Origin: an uncultured Clostridia bacterium
Lineage (GTDB): Bacteria; Bacillota; Clostridia; Acetivibrionales; CALMWN01
Reading direction: 5' to 3'
DNA length: 6,968 bases
Assembly (NCBI GenBank): GCA_937873555.1
Contig: CALMWN010000212.1
Span: forward strand, 1 to 6,968
Part shown: positions 1 to 5,626 of the stretch, piece after piece
Layout: the number at the start of each line of letters is the position of its first letter
Position numbering within the stretch: the stretch's first letter is position 1
The notes under the pieces: generated by a model
The model's database searches: none
Told to the model about the DNA's origin: nothing
What the model saw: only the letters and a program-made list of their open reading frames with translations
Translations under genes and position numbers: made by a program

Positions 1-84
1 ACCTTTAACACTGCATAGAATATCTTTGTTTATATTGATAATTGTTCCATTGATACAGCTGCTGCACATTGCTTTTTCATCCAA
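1..84 (-). CDS. Small cysteine-containing hypothetical protein, N-terminal part only
   Basis: Reading leftward from a TTG codon at 84-82, 28 codons stay open to the window edge. The start is supported by a strong GGAGGA ribosome site at 97-92, seven bases upstream. The nearby ATG at 80-78 is in another frame and stops after 16 codons. The peptide begins LDEKAMCSSC (the TTG would be read as Met) and contains a CxxC pair at residues 7-10 and a third Cys in ILC near residue 24, which could be part of a small metal-binding or zinc-ribbon-like protein. I do not recognise the family. It is divergent from the DUF402 gene, with about 240 bp of AT-rich DNA between them. Confidence 0.5.
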   Translation of the reverse strand, partial: MDEKAMCSSCINGTIININKDILCSVKG

Positions 85-264
85 GGCTGCTTCCTCCAGT
101 CTTTAGGGAGAATAAAACTTTAGTTTCATATACATAATAAATTGATTAAAGAAGTTGAATACAATTTGTAAATTGCATAAATACCCTTATCTGATTTATT
201 ATAGCACTGCCTTGATATATATGGAATATTATGGGAAATAATGTTTGCCGCTTTCAAATAATTA
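85..264. other. AT-rich divergent intergenic region
   Basis: No gene is visible here. The stretch is strongly AT-rich and holds the leader of the leftward gene. It contains a short perfect inverted repeat, CAATTT-GT-AAATTG, at 162-175. No convincing leftward promoter could be picked out among the many AT-rich hexamers. Confidence 0.5.
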
Positions 265-293
265 TTCAAAAAGTTTGCCTCATAATGTATAAT
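265..293 (+). promoter_or_regulatory. Predicted sigma-A promoter of the DUF402 gene
   Basis: A perfect TATAAT -10 hexamer lies at 288-293. A weak -35 TTCAAA (4 of 6 matches to TTGACA) lies at 265-270, with a 17-bp spacer. Transcription would start near 300, leaving a leader of about 25 nt that carries the AAAAGGGGA ribosome site at 312-320. Confidence 0.55.
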
Positions 294-325
294 GATTTTA
301 TATTTGCTATCAAAAGGGGATATTT

Positions 326-811
326 ATGATAAAGCCTATTATTCTCAGGAGGAGATTCATTCCCGATGAATTAGTGGATATCAGCAGGGATGAACTATTG
401 TTCAGAAGCGGGGAACTTCTGATAACCCGATGGAAGGCTATAAAACAAAGGGCGGATATTTGTGCAGGGGTTTCATATACATTTTTACATGAAGGTTATA
501 AAATAAGCAGATTTTATAATAATGAAGGAAAATTCATTTACTGGTACTGTGATGTTATCGACTTTGACTATGACAGGGACAAAGATACCATCACATTGAT
601 TGATTTGCTTGTAGATATAAAGATTTTACCGGACGGAATGCCTAAGGTTCTGGATGCCGATGAACTGGCCGAAGCTTTGGAAAAGGGGCTTATATCGGTT
701 GAACAGGCATGTGGGGCTTTGAAAAAGATGGATGGGCTGTTGAAAATGATTTATAAGGGTGATTTCCCGCCTCCGGTCTGCAGGCATGAGAGCTACTGGA
801 CTTTGGGATGA
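326..811 (+). CDS. DUF402 family protein, possible nucleotide phosphatase
   Basis: The 161-residue product has the hallmarks of the DUF402 fold. A YWYCDVI segment at residues 72-78 is followed by an acidic strand LIDLLVDIKILPDG (91-104) and by VLDADELAEALEKG (108-121), then a helical tail. Characterised relatives include FomD and the Gram-positive Ntdp enzymes, which hydrolyse nucleoside di- and triphosphates using a metal site built from Asp/Glu in these strands. Similar activity here is inferred from family membership only. The ATG at 326 follows AAAAGGGGA at 312-320 and gives a normal full-length protein. No signal peptide or membrane segment is seen, so it should be cytoplasmic. The PHP gene starts 24 nt after this stop, so the two are probably co-transcribed. 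Confidence 0.8.
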   Translation: MIKPIILRRRFIPDELVDISRDELLFRSGELLITRWKAIKQRADICAGVSYTFLHEGYKISRFYNNEGKFIYWYCDVIDFDYDRDKDTITLIDLLVDIKILPDGMPKVLDADELAEALEKGLISVEQACGALKKMDGLLKMIYKGDFPPPVCRHESYWTLG

Positions 812-835
812 TTCTACAAAAAGCAGGAGTTTCAG

Positions 836-1681
836 ATGGATAGATATATTGATTTACATACCCATACTACGGCATCGGACGGAAGCATGAGCCCGGCAGA
901 GCTAGTAAGGCACGCCGGAAACAGCGGCCTGGCTGCAGTCGCAATTACTGACCATGATACGGTGGATGGGCTGGAAGAGGCTTTGAATGAAGCTGACAAG
1001 AGCAGGATGGAAGTAATACCGGGAGTTGAGATCGGCGTTGAGTACCGGCAGGAGATGCATATTCTGGGTTACTTTTTGAACGGAGCTTATGAAGGCATCG
1101 CTCAAACATTAAAAATACTCAAGGACAACAGAAATGAACGGAATCCTAAAATAGTTGCCAGGCTGAAGGAGATTGGCTTTAATATATCTTTGGAGGATGT
1201 GCTTGAGGAAGCGGCAGGGGGGACGGTCGGCAGACCGCATATAGCCAACGTGCTGATGAAGAAGGGCTATGTAGCCAGCATTGAAGAAGCGTTCGACAGA
1301 TATCTCTCACAGGGTAAACCGGCATATTTCGAGAAGGATAAGATTTCGCCCGAGGACGGAATCAGGAAAATCATTGAAGCAGGGGGGATTCCGGTCCTGG
1401 CGCATCCGATTTTTTTAAGGCATACCAATAAAGAGCTGGATGACCTTCTGGCCTCTCTTAAAGCTTTTGGACTCAAAGGGATTGAGGCATACTACACAGA
1501 CAACACCGATTCGGATACGGGAAACCTCTTAAGGCGTGCATTGAAGCATAATCTTCTCGTTACGGGAGGGAGCGACTTTCACGGCAGTTTCAAACCGGAT
1601 ATTGAAATCGGGAAGGGCTTTGGGAACCTGCGTGTGCCATACGGGCTGCTGGACAGATTAAAGGCCCGTGCACAAGAGTGA
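836..1681 (+). CDS. PHP-domain metal-dependent phosphoesterase (YciV/TrpH type)
   Basis: The 281-residue product carries the full PHP metal-binding set: DLHTHTTASDGS (residues 6-17, ligands H8 and H10), ITDHDT (37-42, D39 and H40), PGVEIG (62-67, E65), H75, GRPHIA (132-137, H135), AHP (189-191, H190) and GGSDFHG (244-250, D247 and H249). These bind a polynuclear metal centre that hydrolyses phosphate esters. Members of this YciV/TrpH branch include 3',5'-nucleoside bisphosphate phosphatases and the 5'-3' exonuclease RNase AM; which substrate applies here cannot be told. Length and motifs are complete, so the gene looks functional. The ATG at 836 has an AGGAG site at 825-829. It probably belongs to one transcription unit with the DUF402 gene, while smpB downstream has its own promoter. 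Confidence 0.88.
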   Translation: MDRYIDLHTHTTASDGSMSPAELVRHAGNSGLAAVAITDHDTVDGLEEALNEADKSRMEVIPGVEIGVEYRQEMHILGYFLNGAYEGIAQTLKILKDNRNERNPKIVARLKEIGFNISLEDVLEEAAGGTVGRPHIANVLMKKGYVASIEEAFDRYLSQGKPAYFEKDKISPEDGIRKIIEAGGIPVLAHPIFLRHTNKELDDLLASLKAFGLKGIEAYYTDNTDSDTGNLLRRALKHNLLVTGGSDFHGSFKPDIEIGKGFGNLRVPYGLLDRLKARAQE

Positions 1682-1710
1682 AGCTGCAGGCATTACCATT
1701 TCCGGACGGC

Positions 1711-1738
1711 TTGACACGGCGGTTTAAAGTGGTATAAT
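1711..1738 (+). promoter_or_regulatory. Strong predicted sigma-A promoter of smpB (and probably ssrA)
   Basis: A perfect TTGACA at 1711-1716 and a perfect TATAAT at 1733-1738 are separated by 16 bp. The -10 is also of the extended type, with TGG at 1730-1732 directly in front. This is the best promoter in the window. Transcription should start near 1745, giving a leader of about 95 nt before the smpB ATG. Confidence 0.85.
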
Positions 1739-1758
1739 GTTATAGTGCTGCTTATACA

Positions 1759-1810
1759 AATATGTCGATGAAGCCCTTGCTTTCCGGAGGGTTATTTTTA
1801 TCGGCATATT
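1759..1810 (+). promoter_or_regulatory. Structured smpB leader (nested hairpin)
   Basis: An 11-bp outer stem pairs 1759-1769 (AATATGTCGAT) with 1800-1810 (ATCGGCATATT), with a single G-U pair. Inside it, 1772-1778 (AGCCCTT) can pair with 1787-1793 (GGAGGGT-T) as a smaller stem followed by the T-rich run TTATTTTTA. The inner hairpin resembles a weak attenuator and the outer stem could stabilise the transcript. No riboswitch class is recognised. Confidence 0.4.
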
Positions 1811-1839
1811 GTATGACGTAATTGTGGAAGGTTGGAATA

Positions 1840-2304
1840 ATGGTTAAGGAAGAAGTAAAAGTTATAGCTCAGAATAAAAAAGCCAGGCATGATTACTTTA
1901 TAGAACAGACCCTGGAAGCAGGAATTGTTTTATCAGGTACCGAAGTGAAATCCATCAGGCTTGGCAAGGTAAACCTGAAGGACAGTTATGCAAGCGTTGA
2001 AAATGGTGAAGTCATGATAAGCGGCATGCATATCAGTCCCTATGAGCAGGGCAATATCTTCAATAAAGACCCCTTGAGGGACAGGAAGCTTCTGCTGCAC
2101 AAGTACGAAATACGGAAGCTTATCGGCTACATCCAGCGTGACGGGATGACGCTCGTTCCCATCCAGCTTTATTTCAAGAAGGGGAAGGTGAAGCTTGAAA
2201 TAGGAGTTGCCAAAGGTAAGAAGCTCCATGACAAAAGGGACGATATCGCAGAAAGGGATGCAAAACGCGAAATCGACAGAAGGTTGAAGGAAAGCAACAG
2301 ATAA
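1840..2304 (+). CDS. smpB: SsrA-binding protein SmpB
   Basis: A 154-residue protein that matches SmpB along its length: VIAQNKKARHDYFI near the N terminus, EAGIVLSGTEVKSIR, KVNLKDSYA, HISPY, the DPLRDRKLLLHK segment, then the C-terminal KGKKLHDKRDDIAERDAKREIDR tail. SmpB binds the tRNA-like domain of tmRNA, and its tail occupies the empty mRNA channel of stalled ribosomes to start trans-translation. The ATG at 1840 is preferred over the in-frame TTG at 1822, because GGAAGG at 1826-1831 sits about eight bases in front of it and because family members start with a short MVKEE-like segment. The tmRNA gene lies 124 nt downstream on the same strand, so both partners are encoded together. Cytoplasmic; no defects are seen. 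Confidence 0.97.
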   Translation: MVKEEVKVIAQNKKARHDYFIEQTLEAGIVLSGTEVKSIRLGKVNLKDSYASVENGEVMISGMHISPYEQGNIFNKDPLRDRKLLLHKYEIRKLIGYIQRDGMTLVPIQLYFKKGKVKLEIGVAKGKKLHDKRDDIAERDAKREIDRRLKESNR

Positions 2305-2322
2305 AGATATAGCCAACCAGGG

Positions 2323-2412
2323 GATGCAGGGGGACGGAGTCCCATCTGCCGGCCGCTTAGCGGCCGCACCTTAAATCCCTCCTTGGGGAGGGCAGGGTAG
2401 GGACACCTTTTA
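2323..2412. repeat. GC-rich cluster of three hairpins between smpB and ssrA
   Basis: Three adjacent perfect stem-loops stand out from the AT-rich background: GGGAC-GGA-GTCCC (2331-2343), CGGCCGC-TTA-GCGGCCG (2350-2366) and CCCTCC-TTGG-GGAGGG (2377-2392). The flanks GGAGTCCCATCTGCC (left) and GGCAGGGTAGGGACACC (right) are also imperfectly complementary, so the whole block could fold as a branched cruciform. The last part ends in CCTTTTAAT, a possible weak terminator of smpB. The layout resembles small dispersed intergenic repeats (REP/MITE-like), but copy number cannot be judged from one window. Confidence 0.55.
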
Positions 2413-2428
2413 ATCTACAATTTTATAT

Positions 2429-2809
2429 GGGGGCGTAATGGTTTCGACGGGATTGTTGAGACTTGAGTAGCGGGTAGAGGATTCTCGTTGGCCTCTTAAA
2501 AAACGAGAAACTAAAATTAAACGCTAAAAACGAAAACTTAGCTTTCGCGGCTTAATGCCGTGAACGTCCGGCCCAGGTTGCTGCACCTGGGGGTCCGGGC
2601 GCCGATAAGTCAGCCCTTTTGAGAAGGAAGGTCAAACTCTAGAACTGGTGAAGCGGTAGCCTTGAGCTTCATCGGAACTTAAAGGCTACGGTAGCGCAGA
2701 CCCTGTTCCTGGGGGATGCGTGTCAGGAATGTCAAATCAGGAAATACACCCGTAGAAGCGCTTGTGGATATGGTTTCGGACAGGGGTTCGACTCCCCTCG
2801 CCTCCACCA
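2429..2809 (+). ncRNA. ssrA: Transfer-messenger RNA (tmRNA)
   Basis: The 381-nt gene begins with the diagnostic GGGGGCGTAATGGTTTCGACG, containing the 5' half of the acceptor stem and the D-arm-like element. It ends with the T arm GGGGTTCGACTCCCC (2783-2797), the 3' acceptor strand CGCCTCC (2799-2805), discriminator A and an encoded CCA (2807-2809). Acceptor 2429-2435 pairs with 2799-2805. The helix that presents the tag stop codon, CGGC-TTAAT-GCCG, is at 2548-2560, followed by a pseudoknot stem CCCAGGT/ACCTGGG (2572-2591). It is a one-piece tmRNA, not the permuted two-piece type. With SmpB it rescues stalled ribosomes. No well-spaced promoter is evident just upstream (only TACAAT at 2416-2421 without a -35), so transcription probably comes from the smpB promoter with processing of the 5' end. 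Confidence 0.97.
2523..2555 (+). other. ssrA: tmRNA tag reading frame (AKNENLAFAA)
   Basis: Inside ssrA, a resume codon GCT at 2523 opens a ten-codon frame encoding AKNENLAFAA and ending in TAA at 2553-2555. The hydrophobic LAFAA end is of the type recognised by ClpXP-like proteases, and the stop sits in the loop of the CGGC/GCCG helix as in other tmRNAs. Choice of GCT as resume codon is by analogy with Ala resume codons elsewhere. Confidence 0.85.
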
Positions 2810-2821
2810 CAATATACACAC

Positions 2822-2869
2822 ACGCAGACGAAGTACCGCAAAACGGTACGGCGTCTGCGTTTTGCTTTT
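2822..2869 (+). terminator. Rho-independent terminator of ssrA
   Basis: A long hairpin pairs CGCAGACG (2823-2830) with CGTCTGCG (2852-2859). A GTACCG/CGGTAC inner stem follows after a small A-A/G-G internal mismatch, with a CAAAA loop, and the run TTTTGCTTTT comes directly after. It begins about 13 nt after the CCA of the tmRNA. The reverse orientation lacks a T run, so it acts on the plus strand only. Confidence 0.93.
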
Positions 2870-3039
2870 CTAAGACACTTCTGAAATTGCTGTCAGTTTC
2901 TCGTGAAAGAGAAGAAGTTAACAATTATTTGTATAAAATGGGAATCTTATCAACGTATTTACCACACCTCGAAATATTAGGTTCAATGGGACGACCCGAA
3001 ACATATAACAAATCTTAAATCACTTAAATTTACCAATCT
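2870..3039 (+). pseudogene. Possible eroded 5' coding part of the SprT-like gene
   Basis: About 170 bp between the ssrA terminator and the SprT-like ATG contain no intact gene. Part of it reads like coding sequence in two frames. From an ATG at 2986 the frame gives MGRPETYNKS and stops at 3016-3018. The next frame then gives ITNLKSLKFTNL from 3005 to 3040 before stopping at 3041. The intact frame from 3040 continues with KESSKRYRN. Two compensating single-base shifts would join these into one N-terminal segment. There is no good ribosome site in the stretch. This is an interpretation of a short sequence and could be chance. Confidence 0.35.
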
Positions 3040-3558
3040 ATGAAAGAAAGCTCAAAACGATATCGAAATTCATCTGTCAAAACAGTTCATATATATCCCC
3101 GAAAAAAATTACAAGGAGATGTTGAGCTAGGAGTGGATTTTTTCTTCCAATATGGGTTGGTTGAAGGAAGTAAGACGGTTTGTGGCGTTAAAACAAGTAA
3201 CAGTCTCGAAGCACTGCAGCTTGTTTTTGAGCATGAGCTCTGCCATGTAATGGAGTTCATCCATTTCAAAGAGTCCAACTGCGGAGGAGAAAGGTTCAAA
3301 GCCATAGCAAGCAATTTATTTGGACATACCGAGAGCTATCATAAACTGCCAACACATAGACAAATAGCAAATCAGAAGCTTGTACTAAATATTGGAGATA
3401 CCGTTTCATTCAATTTTGAGGGAAAAAGACTCAAGGGTATCCTATATAACATCAACAAAAGGGCGACAGTCATGGTCAGAAATAAAAACGGTCCTCTGGT
3501 AGATGATAAGGGGAACCAGTATTCCAAGTATTATGTGCCGTTGATGCTGTTGGAATAA
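3040..3558 (+). CDS. SprT-like zinc metalloprotein, probably N-terminally shortened
   Basis: The 172-residue frame contains a zinc-protease signature HELCH (residues 65-69: H65, E66, H69) in the context EALQLVFEHELCHVMEF. It is followed by RFKAIASNLFGHTESYH (85-101), where H96 or H101 could be the third ligand, as in SprT-like domains. From residue 118 onward, IGDTVSFNFEGKRLKG and NKRATVMV suggest a small SH3/KOW-like beta domain, then YSKYYVPLMLLE at the end. The biological role of this family is not established. The ATG at 3040 has no ribosome site, and the N-terminal segment before the helix with HELCH is short, so the visible frame may be the remnant of a longer gene. It converges with the PIN-like gene 57 bp away. 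Confidence 0.6.
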   Translation: MKESSKRYRNSSVKTVHIYPRKKLQGDVELGVDFFFQYGLVEGSKTVCGVKTSNSLEALQLVFEHELCHVMEFIHFKESNCGGERFKAIASNLFGHTESYHKLPTHRQIANQKLVLNIGDTVSFNFEGKRLKGILYNINKRATVMVRNKNGPLVDDKGNQYSKYYVPLMLLE

Positions 3559-3615
3559 GTACTGGGAAATTCATTAAGATGTATAAATAGATTGCAATAG
3601 CGGGGGGCGAAATTA

Positions 3616-3972
3616 TCAACTTTGTGGGAATACGCAGAATATATCTAATCCGCGATTAGCACCCTTGGTAGAGCTTGTCCATTCCAATAATAAAATCTCC
3701 CCTTTTTCTTCAACGATTTGCCTGGCTGTAGATGAGACAATTTCTTTATTTACTGCCTCGTGAATAGCAATTTTAGGGAACGCCAGAAATAACGGATGAA
3801 CCCATATTTCTTTAAAACGATTATAATCAAATGAAGGGATATTAATTGCTTCACGTGACCGGTCAGGTGCTATAAAAAAATTAGTATCAACTGTTATGAT
3901 CTGTTGGTTGTATTGGAAAATGGATAAAAGGGCAGGATTGGGGGTCACTATATTAATAGTATTAAGTTTCAT
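3616..3972 (-). CDS. PIN-like domain protein, apparently C-terminally truncated
   Basis: The 118-residue product starts with NIVTPNPALLSIF, followed by the strand IITVDTNFFIAP (residues 26-35), whose Asp29 and Asn31 look like the first acidic motif of a PIN nuclease. FPKIAIHEAVNKEIV (65-79) then supplies Glu72/Glu77, typical of the second motif. The later Asp residues that complete a PIN active site are absent: the frame runs from WTSSTKGANRGLD into FCVFPQS and stops. PIN domains are Mg-dependent RNases, commonly toxins. The ATG lies 3 nt after the protease stop and uses GAAAGGGG at the end of that gene as ribosome site, so the two are tightly co-translated. Family assignment rests on motifs only; it could instead be a complete short protein of unknown type. 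Confidence 0.5.
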   Translation of the reverse strand: MKLNTINIVTPNPALLSIFQYNQQIITVDTNFFIAPDRSREAINIPSFDYNRFKEIWVHPLFLAFPKIAIHEAVNKEIVSSTARQIVEEKGEILLLEWTSSTKGANRGLDIFCVFPQS

Positions 3973-3975
3973 GGA

Positions 3976-4851
3976 TTAACCCCTTTCTCCGAGAAAATCT
4001 GACATGTCTTCCAAATCTTCTTTAGATATTTCCTCTACTAAACCAAGTTCTTCAGGCTTTTTTCCAAAAACCTCTAGAACTGAAGCAAATTCACTGCTGG
4101 AAATAATTCCATCTTCATAATTACGTATAAGTACTTCGAGGTTTTTCCCGTCTACACCTGCCTTGTGGGTTTTTTTGTTCAAGATACTGAATATTTCAGT
4201 ATCTGAGTTCAAACCCGCTTTGAAGTATTTACTGGTTTCATATCTTTCATTTTCTTTATATAATAAGTTGTATTGCAAATGTGAGATGGAGTCAATTTCA
4301 TATAGCCTTTTAACAATTGATTTGTATGGAAGCCACCAGGAACAATGGATTCGGGATATAAATCTTAGAATGGTACTGTGTTGTAAACTCTTTAAATCTT
4401 GTTTGCCATACTCATTGCGAATTTCTTTTTTCAAAATTTCTGCAGGCAAAAGGAATTCTGCAGCAAATAGATTTGCTTTTGCTTCTTCAACTGTAGTTTC
4501 CAGCTCAGATAGTCTACAAAGATGGGGGCTGCCCTTATAAAAGTGATGGTAAAGCTCATGTGCTGCTGCGAATATTTGCTTATCGAAATAATCTGCACTG
4601 TTTATTCCGATAAAGCACATAGACTGACCAGCTTCTGTTATGCTTAAATACATAGCGGAAAAGTTTAAAGTGCCATCCTTATTTTCTACTGGGTACTGAA
4701 TAAGAATAATGCCTTCATTTTCTAAGAGCCTCAATATATCATTACCGATGGGCAGCAATCCAGCATTAAAATAGCGTCTCTTTTCAGCTGCCATTTCAAC
4801 GATGTTTATAATATCATTATCATTAAGTAATGAATTGAATTTTTCAACCAT
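3976..4851 (-). CDS. ImmA/IrrE family metallo-endopeptidase
   Basis: The 291-residue protein has the ImmA/IrrE zinc motif AAHELYHHFY (residues 96-105: H98, E99, H102). Downstream, VEEAKANLFAAEFLLP (121-136) supplies the third ligand, probably E122 or E123. The segment FISRIHCSWWLPYKSIVKRL (164-183) corresponds to the conserved helix that follows the protease core. The last hundred residues are an acidic family-specific tail. Enzymes of this group are cytoplasmic and typically cut a partner Xre-type repressor, as in ImmA-ImmR of ICEBs1 and IrrE-DdrO of Deinococcus. The gene overlaps the Xre gene by 8 nt and is followed after 3 nt by the PIN-like gene, which fits a repressor-protease-effector operon. 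Length and motifs are intact. Confidence 0.88.
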   Translation of the reverse strand: MVEKFNSLLNDNDIINIVEMAAEKRRYFNAGLLPIGNDILRLLENEGIILIQYPVENKDGTLNFSAMYLSITEAGQSMCFIGINSADYFDKQIFAAAHELYHHFYKGSPHLCRLSELETTVEEAKANLFAAEFLLPAEILKKEIRNEYGKQDLKSLQHSTILRFISRIHCSWWLPYKSIVKRLYEIDSISHLQYNLLYKENERYETSKYFKAGLNSDTEIFSILNKKTHKAGVDGKNLEVLIRNYEDGIISSSEFASVLEVFGKKPEELGLVEEISKEDLEDMSDFLGERG

Positions 4852-5194
4852 TTGATAACCTGCTCCTTAACACAATTTGCTTTTTCAAGCATAGCATCAT
4901 GGAAAAAATTTGATCAACACCCTGACGCTCTTCATCGGTAACGGCTTGCCCTCGCATTGCCACAAATACATTTTCTTCCTGGCTGTCTTCAATGATATCC
5001 TCAAAGGAAATATGAAGTACTTCAAGAAGTTTTTCAAGCTGTGAAATTGAAGGGACAAATTTTTGTGTTTCAATGCGACCAATAAGTAGTCTATTTATAT
5101 TAGTTTCCTCACCAAGTTGTTCTTGCGAGAGTCCCATTTTTCTTCTGTTTTCATTCACTAAAAACGCGAGCCTATCCATTGAAATCTTTTTCAT
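4844..5194 (-). CDS. Xre-family helix-turn-helix repressor
   Basis: Starting at the ATG at 5194-5192, the product is 116 residues, beginning MKKISMDRLAFLV. The HTH spans roughly residues 7-60: LVNENRRKMGLSQEQLGEETNINRLLIGRIETQKFVPSISQLEKLLEVL, with the SQEQL first helix and the recognition helix NINRLLIGRIE. The C-terminal half, with FVAMRGQAVTDEERQGVDQIF, is likely the dimerisation or protease-target part. The ATG is chosen over the in-frame TTG at 5203 because AGGAGG at 5209-5204 lies nine bases before the ATG but touches the TTG. Two palindromic operator candidates lie in its promoter, so self-repression is likely. The stop TGA overlaps the protease start by 8 nt. Confidence 0.88.
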   Translation of the reverse strand: MKKISMDRLAFLVNENRRKMGLSQEQLGEETNINRLLIGRIETQKFVPSISQLEKLLEVLHISFEDIIEDSQEENVFVAMRGQAVTDEERQGVDQIFSMMLCLKKQIVLRSRLSNG

Positions 5195-5212
5195 AATACA
5201 CAACCTCCTATA

Positions 5213-5229
5213 TGATTATTATAATATCA
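5213..5229 (-). promoter_or_regulatory. Operator candidate O1 (17-bp inverted repeat)
   Basis: On the plus strand the site reads TGATTATTATAATATCA and sits within the longer inverted repeat TATATGAT-n9-ATCATATA (5209-5233). It has the same TGAT...AATATCA end pattern as the second site. It lies in the transcript leader, just upstream of the AGGAGG site of the Xre gene. Confidence 0.6.
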
Positions 5230-5253
5230 TATATTATGCTCAATCTAATTAAA

Positions 5254-5282
5254 ATGATACTATAAATATCACAAAGCGTCAA
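5254..5282 (-). promoter_or_regulatory. Predicted promoter of the xre-immA-PIN operon
   Basis: Read on the minus strand, TTGACG (5282-5277) and TATCAT (5259-5254) are separated by exactly 17 bp, each hexamer matching consensus at five of six positions. Transcription would start near 5247, about 50 nt before the Xre ATG. Operator candidate O2 covers the -10 and part of the spacer. Confidence 0.7.
5255..5271 (-). promoter_or_regulatory. Operator candidate O2 (17-bp inverted repeat over the -10)
   Basis: On the plus strand TGATACTATAAATATCA, with TGATA/TATCA arms around a 7-bp centre. It has the same 17-bp span as O1 and matches it at 12 of 17 positions. The two sites start 42 bp apart, about four helical turns, so two dimers would bind on the same DNA face. 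Bound repressor would block RNA polymerase. Confidence 0.6.
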
Positions 5283-5374
5283 GTGAACGATTTTATTTTA
5301 TACTCCACTTTTTTGAATCATAAGATATATTTAGTATACTGGTAAGCTTTTCACAAAAAGGTACCTATACAAAA
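5283..5374. mobile_element. AT-rich spacer with candidate IS66 right end near 5342
   Basis: No gene is seen. From 5342 the sequence GTAAGCTTTTCAC, followed by AAAAAGGTACC, reads inward toward the IS66 transposase remnant. IS66-family inverted repeats typically begin GTAA, often GTAAGC. This is therefore a plausible terminus of the IS66 element, about 30 bp beyond the transposase stop. The opposite end is not visible, so the call stays tentative. Confidence 0.35.
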
Positions 5375-5626
5375 TCAGCCAGGCAGTTTAAATAATTTGA
5401 CAAACCGAAATCGACTAATCTCATTTTTTGCATTCGTGTTGCACATATTCGGACCATGGCCCATATCATCCATAAGTTCCGGATTATTCTGATAGTCCAA
5501 GCTCGGCATATAAAAGAGCAGGTAATTCAAATATGCATATACATTCAGGTTATTAGCCTTTGCCGTTTCAACTATGCTGTAAAGAATGGCATTGGCTCCT
5601 TTAGGAATATCACTGACTAGTGCCTG
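5375..5626 (-). pseudogene. IS66-family transposase (TnpC) C-terminal remnant
   Basis: On the minus strand an open frame of 83 codons, without a start codon, encodes DIPKGANAILYSIVETAKANNLNVYAYLNYLL (from about residue 6) followed by PSLDYQNNPELMDDM. This is the characteristic C-terminal part of IS66 TnpC, where a PKG..A..YS..ETAK.N.LN...YL.YL pattern closes the protein. The DDE catalytic core is missing entirely. The frame follows directly on the stop codon of the IS630-type B remnant, in the same reading frame. The end, SRFRFVKLFKLPG, does not look like the normal IS66 terminus and may be drifted. Confidence 0.8.

Noticed and set aside
1768..1821. 17-codon leader peptide (MKPLLSGG...) in front of smpB
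   Set aside because: It has no ribosome site and overlaps the leader hairpin; a frame this short is expected by chance.
1933..2369. Minus-strand open frames opposite smpB
   Set aside because: Both lie antisense to the well-supported smpB gene and encode no recognisable domain.
2679..2924. Minus-strand 81-codon open frame
   Set aside because: Antisense to the tmRNA 3' domain and its terminator; no ribosome site and no recognisable protein.
2716..3018. Plus-strand 100-codon open frame starting inside ssrA
   Set aside because: Its first third is tmRNA and terminator sequence, so it is not a gene as it stands. Only its very end may be a decayed part of the SprT-like gene.
3559..3615. Possible bidirectional terminator between the convergent SprT-like and PIN-like genes
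   Set aside because: No stem-loop with a T run could be found in this 57-bp gap.
4163..4540. Plus-strand 125-codon open frame
   Set aside because: Shadow of the ImmA/IrrE protease gene, whose zinc motifs fix the minus strand as coding.
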